The notes under the pieces: generated by a model
What the model was told of the DNA's origin: nothing
Databases searched by the model: none
The model's input: only the letters and a program-made list of their open reading frames with translations
Made by a program: the position numbers and the translations under genes
Assembly: GCA_019347805.1 (NCBI GenBank)
Contig: JAHWKR010000005.1
Coordinates: 34,823-98,822, forward strand
From: Methanobacteriota archaeon
GTDB taxonomy: Archaea > Thermoplasmatota > E2 > JACPAO01 > JAHWKR01
Direction of reading: 5' to 3'
Length of the DNA: 64,000 nt
In this document: one piece after another, positions 7,503-15,497 of the stretch
Layout: each line of letters opens with the position of its first letter
How positions within the stretch are numbered: the first letter of the stretch is position 1

Positions 7503-9062
7503 GTGCAACACGTGTCCCCCCGCCTGGTCTGCGGTCTCCTCCTCACCCTCCTCGTCGCCAGCCCCGGCTGTCTCTTCCCGCCCGTCGAGGTCATCGCCAC
7601 AGGCGACCACCGACTCCCTGTCGGCATCCAGAACCGCACCATCACCGTCGACGACGAAGGGGAAGAGACCCGCGCCCTCACCCTGTCGCTCCTGCCCGCG
7701 ACGACCGGCGACCAGCACGACGAGACCTTCGTCCTCCCCGCCCACCTGACGTTCTTGAGCGTCCACTTGGAATGGAACGACCCCGTCGCCGACCTCGACC
7801 TCGTGGTCACGCTCCGCGCGGGCGGCAGCGAGACCTGGAACGACACCCACCAAGGCGGCAACATCGGACAACCCGACCGCGACATCACCCTCTTCACCAA
7901 GGCCGACGGCGAAGGCGGTATCCGCCAGGCCTCCCCCTCCGACCTCCTTGTCGTCCTCAGCGCCAAAGGCATGGTCCGCGACCTTGGCGCCAACCTGACC
8001 GTGCGCTATGACTTCCAACGCGACGTGGAACCGGTCGTCGGCCGCTTCGAGGCCGCCGGCGACACCCGCATCCGCGTCGGCGACATCGAGACCGTCTCCC
8101 AGGAAGGCCGTTGGGTCGCCCGCCGCACCATCGAGATCGAGGACGATCCCGCCGCCTTCGGGGGCAAGGTGCGCGAACTGGCACTCGCTGCGGAAAGCGG
8201 AGAAGCCGACATCCTTGTGACCACCGGAGACCGCGGCACCGCCCTCTTCACCATCGTCCAGGAAGGCCACGGGGCGACCCGCGACGGCGCCGTCGCCGCC
8301 GTCAACACGTTCCGCGTGCCCTACCAGAACGTCCTCAGCAAAGGCGACGAACGCCTCACCCTCTCGCTCGCCCTCGAGGTCGACGACGACGATTGGACCG
8401 ACTTGCAAGGCCACATCGAAGCACGCCTGCCACAAGGCTACCTGCACGCCACCGACCTCGCGACGACGAGCGGCCGCATCGACATTCAGAACCTCACAGG
8501 GGACGGCCTGCGCGGCCTCGCCGCCCGCGTCGCGACGACCCAGGGCGCCATCGACGTCAACCGCTATGACCTCGGCACCGGCGCCGCCATGCACCTCAAG
8601 AGCCAGGAAGGATCCGTTCGCGTGCGCCAACTCACCGCCAACACCCTGGAGGTCGACACCGCGAGCGGCGACAGCGACCTGCGCGGCATCCGCCTCGGCG
8701 CGCTCGTCCTTACAAGCGTCTCCGGCACGCACACGACGTTCGCGCTCCACACCAAGAGCCTCGACGTCTCCGTCGGCCAAGGCACACTCGACGGCGCCCT
8801 CAGCCCGACCGGCAGCGACACCTGGCGCCTCGACGCCACAAGCGGCCACCTCCTTGTCGACCTCGACGGCCCGAGCGGCACCGGTTACGACATCACCGCC
8901 GACACCGACTCCGGCACCGTACGCATCCGGTGCAAAGGCGACCCATGGACACAAGCCGGGCCCGGCAGCACCCAGCGCCACTGCGGTCCCGACCCGGGCG
9001 ATCCCGTCCTCAGACTGGTCCTGGAGACGACGAGCGGCAACATCGCCGTCAAGGAGATGTGA
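7503..9062 (+). CDS. Secreted lipoprotein with beta-repeat (DUF4097-like) domain
   Basis: About 519 residues from the GTG at 7503. An N-terminal hydrophobic stretch ends in a lipobox-like ASPGC, so it is probably lipid-anchored outside the cell. The middle is beta-rich; the C-terminal third has repeating short strands (for example LEVDTASGDSDLRGIRLGAL, then SLDVSVGQGTLDGALSPTG) of the sort found in DUF4097/adhesin-like beta-helices. The exact function is unknown. It is followed 46 nt later by another lipoprotein gene with its own TATA box, so the pair may act at the same surface. Confidence 0.65.
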   Translation: MQHVSPRLVCGLLLTLLVASPGCLFPPVEVIATGDHRLPVGIQNRTITVDDEGEETRALTLSLLPATTGDQHDETFVLPAHLTFLSVHLEWNDPVADLDLVVTLRAGGSETWNDTHQGGNIGQPDRDITLFTKADGEGGIRQASPSDLLVVLSAKGMVRDLGANLTVRYDFQRDVEPVVGRFEAAGDTRIRVGDIETVSQEGRWVARRTIEIEDDPAAFGGKVRELALAAESGEADILVTTGDRGTALFTIVQEGHGATRDGAVAAVNTFRVPYQNVLSKGDERLTLSLALEVDDDDWTDLQGHIEARLPQGYLHATDLATTSGRIDIQNLTGDGLRGLAARVATTQGAIDVNRYDLGTGAAMHLKSQEGSVRVRQLTANTLEVDTASGDSDLRGIRLGALVLTSVSGTHTTFALHTKSLDVSVGQGTLDGALSPTGSDTWRLDATSGHLLVDLDGPSGTGYDITADTDSGTVRIRCKGDPWTQAGPGSTQRHCGPDPGDPVLRLVLETTSGNIAVKEM

Positions 9063-9078
9063 CGACCCGCCCATAACC

Positions 9079-9084
9079 TTTAAT
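9079..9084 (+). promoter_or_regulatory. TATA box for the 9109 lipoprotein gene
   Basis: TTTAAT, 27 nt ahead of the GTG at 9109, indicating a leaderless transcript and fixing the start. Confidence 0.55.
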
Positions 9085-9108
9085 TCACCACGACGGGCTC
9101 GACGACCT

Positions 9109-10632
9109 GTGGGACGCCCCCTCCTGCTTGCGCTCCTCTTCATCCTCCCCCTCCTCTCCGGGTGCACCAGCGAAGGTCTACCGGGCGAGCGCGCGGTGAC
9201 GGACCACACCTGGCGCGCCGGCGACACCTGGACCTACCTGCGCACCCACGACGACGGCCCGCCCTTCATCTACACCCGCGAAGTGACCGGACTCTTCAAC
9301 AAGGACGGCTACGAGGTGTTCGAACTGACCGAAGGGATGAGCGGACACACGATCCGTCAACGAAGTCTCTACACGGTCGACGACCTGCGCTTCTTCGGCT
9401 TCGAGGTGCGCGACGGCGACGAACCGCGACAGACCCTCGCGCCGACCCGCCCCATCCCGTTCCACTACGTCTTCCCCCTCGAACCCGGCACCGCACAGAC
9501 CTTCGAGGGCATCGTCGAACAGTCGGCCGGCGACCACCGCCAATCGGAACGTGTCCACGTCACCGCCACCGTCAAGACCGCCACCAAGCAGGTGCTCGGC
9601 GAGCGCGTCTACACGGTATGGCCCTACGAGATGCGCATCGACTGGCTCGACACCCCCTTCGACGACGGCGCGACCATCCGCGGCCACTGGGCACCGACCG
9701 TCGGACAATCGGTCCTGACCGAGGTCGAGCAAGGCGGACAGACGACCCGCTACGAGATCGTCTCGTTCCAACGCCGACTGCCTGTCGCCGGACCCCCCGC
9801 CTACGCGCTCACAGAAGGATTGCGCTCGCAGGCGCTCGACCGCGGCTTCCTCGCCCGCATCGACGGCCCCGGCTACGCCCGCTGGCTCCTCCACGTCGAG
9901 GTCCCGACCACCGTCGGCGTGCGCTTCGACCATCCGACCGCGCCGAGCGACGGCCGCCACCGCTTCGACCTCGTCTCCCTCCGTCCCCTCGGCGCCACCG
10001 GAGCCTGGGTCTTCCGCGACCCCACCGCCCTCTCCGGCCACGGCTTCGCGTTCCACATGTGGGCGGGCGAAGCGGGCAAGCCCGGTCACGAGTTCCACTC
10101 CCCCGCCGGCGCCGGGGAACGCCCCGTCACGCTTCAACCCGGGCAGGTCTACGAGCTGGTCGTCGCCTCCAACCACGGCGGCACACAAGCCAACCTGCGG
10201 GTCGGCGACGAAGCGCGCGACCGCGCCCCAGCCCAGACCGGCAGCGTCGACATCCTGCGCATCGCCCATCGACGCGTCACCGAAGAGACCAGCCCCGGAC
10301 CCCAACTGGTACGCGACCACGAGACGCACCTCGTCTCGCTCCCCGAAGGCGAACGCATCGAAGGCCTCGTCTTCGCCCTCAACCATGGCGGCGAAGAGGC
10401 CACCGTCGCCGAGACCGCCGGCCGCCGCACCGTCTCGTTCGGGGTGCACGACCTCCTCATCGAAGACCCCGGTTCCGTCTACGGCGTCTACATGAGCCAC
10501 CCGGCCCGGAGCGCGTTCGAGGTCTCGGTCGGCTACGAATACCGTGCCGACCTCGCCCTCCAAGGCGCCGTCGATTACGAACTCGGCGTGTTCCTCATGC
10601 GACTCGTCGCCGACGACGAGAAAAAAGATTGA
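9109..10632 (+). CDS. Secreted lipoprotein of unknown function
   Basis: A 507-residue protein starting GTG (VGRPLLLALLFILPLLSGC), with a signal peptide and lipobox LLSGC. The rest is beta-rich and without membrane helices, with recurrent phrases such as THDDGPPFIYTREVTG and a C-terminal half of beta-sandwich character. The upstream in-frame sequence is shadow of the previous gene. A leaderless promoter supports the start. No enzyme motif is seen. It is convergent with the sorting-signal protein at 10667, separated by 34 nt containing an A-run that reads as a T-run for the minus strand. Confidence 0.6.
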   Translation: MGRPLLLALLFILPLLSGCTSEGLPGERAVTDHTWRAGDTWTYLRTHDDGPPFIYTREVTGLFNKDGYEVFELTEGMSGHTIRQRSLYTVDDLRFFGFEVRDGDEPRQTLAPTRPIPFHYVFPLEPGTAQTFEGIVEQSAGDHRQSERVHVTATVKTATKQVLGERVYTVWPYEMRIDWLDTPFDDGATIRGHWAPTVGQSVLTEVEQGGQTTRYEIVSFQRRLPVAGPPAYALTEGLRSQALDRGFLARIDGPGYARWLLHVEVPTTVGVRFDHPTAPSDGRHRFDLVSLRPLGATGAWVFRDPTALSGHGFAFHMWAGEAGKPGHEFHSPAGAGERPVTLQPGQVYELVVASNHGGTQANLRVGDEARDRAPAQTGSVDILRIAHRRVTEETSPGPQLVRDHETHLVSLPEGERIEGLVFALNHGGEEATVAETAGRRTVSFGVHDLLIEDPGSVYGVYMSHPARSAFEVSVGYEYRADLALQGAVDYELGVFLMRLVADDEKKD

Positions 10633-10666
10633 GGGGAGGACGAAGGGAAGAGACGTTGGTGGGGAC

Positions 10667-11884
10667 CTATCGTCTGCGCACGCGGCCCACCGCGACGAGC
10701 CCGAGAAGACCGAGGAGGACGGCCGCCAGACCGATGCCCGGGCTGTCCTTGTTCTCCTTCTCCTCGTCCGTGAGCGATTGCTCCGGACCCGATGGTCCTG
10801 CGCCTGTCGTCGTGTCGCCGCCGCCGGTCGCGTCCCCACCGCCGGAGCGAGCGGCCTGGTCGTGCTTGACCGTGTAAGGCAGCTCTCGGGACAGGTCACC
10901 GAGGCTCGAGGTGGCCTTGATGATGAGGACCCCCACCTTCCCGGCGCCCTCTGTCGGTGTCACATCGACCGAGACGACCGTGTTCGCGCCGGGCTCAAGC
11001 GCGACCATGTTCGACTCCAAGAGGACGCTCCAGCCCCCGGAGAGCCCACGCGTCGTGAGGAGGATCGTGTCCTTCGCCTTGGCCTGGTTGTCGAGCGTGA
11101 AGTGGAACGTCATCGCCTCGCCGGTCTTCGCCTCGCCCGCCGTCTCACCGAAAGCGGCCAAGGTGAAAGCGGGCTGGATGGCGCCGTCGTATTGCCCGAA
11201 GCCGTAGTCGGCGCCATAGGTCGGCTGGGTGAGCTTGCCACCGGCGACATCGCCGAGCTCGGCATCCGGCGCCTGGTCGACCACGAACGGGCCGTGTCCG
11301 CTCGTCAGATAGAACCCGGTGAGCGTGTCGCCGAGGTCGGGGGCGCCGACGAGCGCCTTCTCAATGTGGAACAAGATCCGGTCCTCGTGCGGTGAGACCG
11401 ACCCCGACAGATTCCCGACGAGCGTCCCCTCCTCGTCGTCCGTATGGAGCGTGAAGTTGGACAACACCTGTTCGCCATCGAGCCGCACCTCGGCGAGCGC
11501 ATAGTAGGCCGCGCCCTTGACGGTGAACGAGGCACGGTAATCGGCATGCAGGAGCGGCGTGTCCTTGTCGCTCGCCGCCTGGGTCGACTCCGTCTCCGGC
11601 GCCGCCAATCCTGCGTCCATGTCCGCCACCTCGATGGCCAACTGGAACGACTCCCGCGTCTCGCCCAGCACATAGCCCTTCACCAGGTCGTAAGACGACG
11701 CGTTCTGGTCGATCTGGTCGCGCACATCCTTGAGCGCATCCGGCCAAGCCAACTGCAACACCTGCACGTCCCCGGTCCCGTCGGTGATCTCTGGCTGGTC
11801 AGGCCCCGCCGCCGTGACGGACGGCGGGAAAACCAAGAGCAGCGACAGCGCGAGCGTGACGGCGACCGGTCTGAGAGATGACAT
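10667..11884 (-). CDS. Exported surface protein with C-terminal sorting signal
   Basis: A 405-residue protein with an N-terminal signal peptide (LALSLLLVFPPSVTAA), a domain resembling DOMON/carbohydrate-associated modules, a NEW3-like beta-sandwich (KDTILLTTRGLSGGWSVLLE), a Gly/Thr-rich linker and a C-terminal tripartite tail: SPGIG, a hydrophobic helix, then RVRRR. That tail resembles archaeosortase PGF-CTERM signals, although the first motif is SPGIG rather than PGF. ATG at 11884 is chosen because the frame upstream lacks signal-peptide character. Probably anchored to the cell surface; ligand unknown. Confidence 0.65.
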   Translation of the reverse strand: MSSLRPVAVTLALSLLLVFPPSVTAAGPDQPEITDGTGDVQVLQLAWPDALKDVRDQIDQNASSYDLVKGYVLGETRESFQLAIEVADMDAGLAAPETESTQAASDKDTPLLHADYRASFTVKGAAYYALAEVRLDGEQVLSNFTLHTDDEEGTLVGNLSGSVSPHEDRILFHIEKALVGAPDLGDTLTGFYLTSGHGPFVVDQAPDAELGDVAGGKLTQPTYGADYGFGQYDGAIQPAFTLAAFGETAGEAKTGEAMTFHFTLDNQAKAKDTILLTTRGLSGGWSVLLESNMVALEPGANTVVSVDVTPTEGAGKVGVLIIKATSSLGDLSRELPYTVKHDQAARSGGGDATGGGDTTTGAGPSGPEQSLTDEEKENKDSPGIGLAAVLLGLLGLVAVGRVRRR

Positions 11885-12092
11885 GGAACCCACCAGGAGG
11901 TAGCCCTCGCCTTTGTCTAGCGCGGCATAAGGACGTTGTGGGGCCCGTGGCCGGCACCCCCGTGCGGCCGTGGGGCGACGGCTCCCTCGGCCTGCGGGGC
12001 GAAATCCGAACGAGACCCCTCTATAGCGAAGGCGGACAAGTCTCCCACCGACTCCGTTCCCCTCAAGTGCCCTTGCGAGAGAACCCTTGCCG

Positions 12093-12374
12093 ATGGTGTC
12101 CGCGGAATACCGAGAAGAGGCGAAGAAGACACTCGAACGATTGAAATGGCACGAACGTCGGTTGCACGCTGCCGTCGTCTGGTACCTGGACGATGAACGG
12201 CGCAACACGTCGCGCGTCCTTGGGGAGGACATCCACACGCTCGATCCCGACGCCATCCTCGTCGGCTCCCGCAAGAGGCCGCTCAGGATCCGCTACGACC
12301 GCATCTACCGGATCGCCACCCCCGAAGGGGTCCTCTTCGAACGGCCACCGAGGACGGTCGAAGCGGAACGATAA
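12093..12374 (+). CDS. DUF504 (UPF0248) family protein, divergent copy
   Basis: A 93-residue protein starting at ATG 12093 (a TTG two codons earlier is possible). The pattern LERLKWHERRLHAAVVWYLDDE, then a central DILxxxxDAI and IRYDRIYRIATPEG, matches DUF504, small RNA-associated proteins found in archaea and fused to 2H-phosphoesterase-like domains in eukaryotes. The role is inferred from family, not demonstrated. It is followed immediately by a second DUF504 gene whose ATG overlaps the stop region (ATAATG), so the pair looks like a tandem duplication that has diverged strongly. Confidence 0.7.
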   Translation: MVSAEYREEAKKTLERLKWHERRLHAAVVWYLDDERRNTSRVLGEDIHTLDPDAILVGSRKRPLRIRYDRIYRIATPEGVLFERPPRTVEAER

Positions 12375-12733
12375 TGCGGGACGGGTCAAGCCGCCTCCGA
12401 CCCTTTGAAGTCCCCCCCGTCCATCCGGACCCTGTGCCGACCGTCAAGGACGCCCTCAACAAGCTCAAGTGGCACCACGGACGGCTCGACCACGCCGTCG
12501 TCTGGTACACCCACCGGGGCGCACCGGGCGACCTGCGGGCGGTGGAAGGCAGCGACATCTTGGAGCTCGGCTCCTCCTTCTTCCACGTCCAGGCACCCGA
12601 AGGGGCTACCGCCATCCCTTACCATCGCATCCAACGCATCGAGATCAAAGGACACCCCTATTGGGAGCGCCACCCGCGCCATCGCACCCTCGGCGACCTC
12701 GAGAAGGCGCAACAAGAAGAAGAACAGCTATAG
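12374..12733 (+). CDS. DUF504 (UPF0248) family protein, canonical copy
   Basis: A 119-residue protein with the standard DUF504 pattern: ALNKLKWHHGRLDHAVVWYTHRGAPGDLRAVEGSDI, SSFFHVQ and IPYHRIQRIEIKG. A Glu/Gln-rich C-terminal tail follows. The first 20 residues are weakly conserved in appearance, and GTG at 12434 could be the true start. DUF504 proteins are linked to RNA ligation and repair by comparative genomics. It sits between its divergent paralogue and a PanE-like reductase 23 nt downstream. Confidence 0.8.
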   Translation: MRDGSSRLRPFEVPPVHPDPVPTVKDALNKLKWHHGRLDHAVVWYTHRGAPGDLRAVEGSDILELGSSFFHVQAPEGATAIPYHRIQRIEIKGHPYWERHPRHRTLGDLEKAQQEEEQL

Positions 12734-12756
12734 ACGCCCCGCCCTGTCCGCGCCCC

Positions 12757-13788
12757 GTGGCGCGCATCCTCCTCGTCGGCCCCGGTGCCATCGGTGCGTT
12801 CATCGGCGCCCGGCTCGCCGCTTCTGGACATGACCTCCTCGTCGCCTGCCGCACGGTCGAGACCGCCGAGCGCATCCTGCAGGTCGGCCTCGTCGCCACC
12901 GACCACGAGGGCCGCGCCACACATGCCGATGTGCGCGTCCTCACCACACCAGAGGAACTGACCGACGACCCCGACCTCGCCATCATCGCCACCAAGTGCG
13001 CCGACGCCGAGGCCGCCGTAAGGGATTGGAGCGACGTACTGCCGCTCGATTGTCCCGTCGTCGCCATGCAGAACGGCCTCATGGGCGACCGTCTCGCGCC
13101 TCACGCCGGAGGGCGGCTCATCGAGAGCGTCGTCGCCTTCCCCGCGACCCTCGAAGGCATCGGTCGCAGCATCCAGACCGGCCCCGGCGGCATCCTGATC
13201 GGCGCCTGGCCCCCGACAGGGCTTGCTTCCGGCCGCGACAAGGCCGAAGCCGCTGCCGTCCTCCTTCGTGACGCCGTCCCGACCGACGTCCGTGACGACA
13301 TCGAGGGCGCCAAATGGACCAAGCTCATCATCAATGCTTGCATCACATCCCTCGGTGTCGTCACCGGACGCGACCTCGGCGACCTCCTCCGAGACCCACG
13401 CGCCCGCGACGCCTTCCTCGCCATCACAACAGAGGGCCACCGCACCGGACAGGCGCTCGGCGTCGACTTCGAGAAGGTCGCCGGCTTCACGCCCCGCCTC
13501 TTCGCCTACCCGGACGGCCCCTCGTTCCCCGCCCGACTATGGCGACACCAACTGCTCAAGGTGGTCGGCCGCAAACACCGCCGCCAACGCTCCTCCAGCC
13601 TGCAATCCCTCGAGCGCGGCCGCAAGACCGAAGTGGACGAACTGAACGGCGCCCTCGTCCGCGCTGCCCACCGACAGGGCGTCCCCGTGCCGACCAACGA
13701 AACGATCCTCGCCCTCGTCCATGACATCGAAGCCGGGCGACGGCCACAAGGGATGGAGAACCTCGACGACGTGCCGCGGACCTATTGA
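12757..13788 (+). CDS. panE: Ketopantoate reductase family protein
   Basis: A 343-residue NADPH-dependent reductase starting GTG: N-terminal Rossmann motif ILLVGPGAIGAFIGARLAASGH, the conserved ATKCADAE and MQNGL segments, and C-terminal dimerisation/catalytic helices with KWTKLIINACITSLG (catalytic Lys in EGAKWTKL, Asn-Ala-Cys for substrate) and RGRKTEVDELNGALVR. The expected reaction is reduction of 2-dehydropantoate to pantoate for CoA synthesis. The C-terminal part is somewhat longer than bacterial PanE. The end overlaps the convergent LVIVD gene by seven bases. Alternative: another 2-ketoacid reductase of the same family. Confidence 0.82.
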   Translation: MARILLVGPGAIGAFIGARLAASGHDLLVACRTVETAERILQVGLVATDHEGRATHADVRVLTTPEELTDDPDLAIIATKCADAEAAVRDWSDVLPLDCPVVAMQNGLMGDRLAPHAGGRLIESVVAFPATLEGIGRSIQTGPGGILIGAWPPTGLASGRDKAEAAAVLLRDAVPTDVRDDIEGAKWTKLIINACITSLGVVTGRDLGDLLRDPRARDAFLAITTEGHRTGQALGVDFEKVAGFTPRLFAYPDGPSFPARLWRHQLLKVVGRKHRRQRSSSLQSLERGRKTEVDELNGALVRAAHRQGVPVPTNETILALVHDIEAGRRPQGMENLDDVPRTY

Positions 13789-15266
13789 CCGAGCACGGAG
13801 CCCGGTATGGGACCGGTGTAGTCGAGCACGTAGAGACCCGTCCCGCGGTCGGTGACGAAGAGTTGCCCGTCCTTCCAGCGCGCCTGATAGACGTTCGGAC
13901 CGAACCCGTCCGGTGAGAAATTGGGCTTCTTCCACCAGATGTCACCGTCGTAGGTGTGCGTGGCGTTGCCGTTGGTCATGTAATAGGCGAGATGCTTCGG
14001 CGCGGCAGGGTCGGTGACATCGAGAACCCAGACACCAGCGTGGTAGTGGCTCACCGCGAGGAGACCGCGCTCCATGTCCGGCATCGTCGTGTGGCCGCTG
14101 AAGACATATTTCCCGGGGATGCTCATCTCGCCGGGCACACCCCAGACGCCAAGGTGCTTGATGTCGGCCGGGTCGGTGACATCGTAGGCGCGGACGACGC
14201 CCGAGTCGCTCTCGAGGGAACCGATCTCCGGTGCCGACCAGGCGATGACGCGGCCGTCGGCGCGCGCCTCCGGCTCGGGCATGAACCAATGGATGGCGAG
14301 CGCGCCCGAACCGTCCATGGTGCGGTCGACGTCGAGCGTCACGGGGTTGCGGACGTCACTGAAGTCGACGGTCACCGCGCCCCCGTCCCAATAGGAGAGA
14401 TATCCGACGGGCTTGCCGGTGAGCGGGTGGTCGTAGACCAGCACGTCGTGCGGGAAAGACCGGCCGGCATCGATCTTGGCGACCGCCGGGTCACGCCATT
14501 CGCCGACCTTGACCAGCTTGGCGCCGGTCGGGGTGGTGACGATCTCGGCGATGCCGATGTAGTTGCCCGGCAGGTTGGTGGGGAAGTTGTAGCTGGCGGG
14601 TTGGCCGACATAGAAGACATACTCCGTATCGCCGACGGTGTGGACATGCATGTTGTGCGTGCCGATGTTGTCGACCGGGAGCGCATCGAGCCACCGGACG
14701 TCCGTGCGGTCGGAGACGTCGAAAAGATGCAGGCAGATCGTACAGCCTTGGCCTTCGGCGGTGCCGACCGCGGTCTCCGCGCCCGGCAGGTCCTGCACGT
14801 TCATGAGCGCGTAGCGGCCATCCGCGGTGACGCGCACCTCCTGGACGCTGTTGCCGACCATCATGTAGGAATCGAGGACGGTGACGTTGGCAGGGTCCGA
14901 GACGTCGGCGATGACGAAGCCGGCCGTGGTGTCGCCGTCGACCGCCACGAAAGCCAGGTCCTCGTCGTCGTCCTCGTGGAAGACGAAGTTGGCGAAACCC
15001 TGTTCGCCCAGCTTGATGCCGAGCGTGTTCCAGGACACGAGTTCCAGGTTGACCCCGCCGTTGTGGTCCGGCTCTGTCGGGGCTCGGTGGTCGTGCTCGA
15101 CCTCGATGGGCGCACCGATCAGGGCGGCGACCGCATCATGGTCGATGGAGCCGTCCTCCTTCAGGAACGGGGACGCCTCGTCGCCCGGTGGCTCGGTGGT
15201 GCCGATGCAACCGGCGAAAGTGACGAGTAGAAGGCTCAGGACGACCGCACGCAGGGACCACTGCAT
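13782..15266 (-). CDS. LVIVD-repeat beta-propeller lipoprotein
   Basis: A 494-residue exported protein: signal peptide and lipobox LVTFAGC, then repeated blades with FVIADVSDPANVTVLDSY, LHLFDVSDRTDVRWLDAL, VRAYDVTDPADIKHLGVW and VWVLDVTDPAAPKHLAYY, the LVIVD-repeat signature. The blades predict a surface beta-propeller for ligand or protein binding. The promoter ATGCTTTTGA at 15291-15300 (minus) lies 28 nt upstream, giving a leaderless mRNA. Nearby genes do not reveal the partner. A catalytic role is not excluded. Confidence 0.75.
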   Translation of the reverse strand: MQWSLRAVVLSLLLVTFAGCIGTTEPPGDEASPFLKEDGSIDHDAVAALIGAPIEVEHDHRAPTEPDHNGGVNLELVSWNTLGIKLGEQGFANFVFHEDDDEDLAFVAVDGDTTAGFVIADVSDPANVTVLDSYMMVGNSVQEVRVTADGRYALMNVQDLPGAETAVGTAEGQGCTICLHLFDVSDRTDVRWLDALPVDNIGTHNMHVHTVGDTEYVFYVGQPASYNFPTNLPGNYIGIAEIVTTPTGAKLVKVGEWRDPAVAKIDAGRSFPHDVLVYDHPLTGKPVGYLSYWDGGAVTVDFSDVRNPVTLDVDRTMDGSGALAIHWFMPEPEARADGRVIAWSAPEIGSLESDSGVVRAYDVTDPADIKHLGVWGVPGEMSIPGKYVFSGHTTMPDMERGLLAVSHYHAGVWVLDVTDPAAPKHLAYYMTNGNATHTYDGDIWWKKPNFSPDGFGPNVYQARWKDGQLFVTDRGTGLYVLDYTGPIPGSVLGQ

Positions 15267-15290
15267 GGGTCGACCAGTGCCAGAGGCCGT

Positions 15291-15300
15291 TCAAAAGCAT
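15291..15300 (-). promoter_or_regulatory. TATA box for the LVIVD lipoprotein gene
   Basis: Read on the minus strand: ATGCTTTTGA, about 28 nt before the ATG at 15266. Same spacing as other leaderless promoters here. Confidence 0.5.
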
Positions 15301-15497
15301 TGTGACGGTCGGAGGGACGGAGCTGTACAGTGGGGCGCCTGGGCCCTGCGAACCGGACATCCCACCTGCTGCCCTTCGGGTGACAAGTGTCCACCCGATG
15401 CCAAAGGATACTTGTGTCGTGCGACCGGAACAGAGACCGGACGACGAGCGCCGGGAACTGTCATGGAAAGGTCATCCGGCCGGTCCCCCTGATCACC

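Noticed and set aside
6624..9227. An 867-codon frame opposite the membrane protein and lipoprotein genes
   Set aside because: It crosses two well-supported plus-strand genes and has shadow composition.
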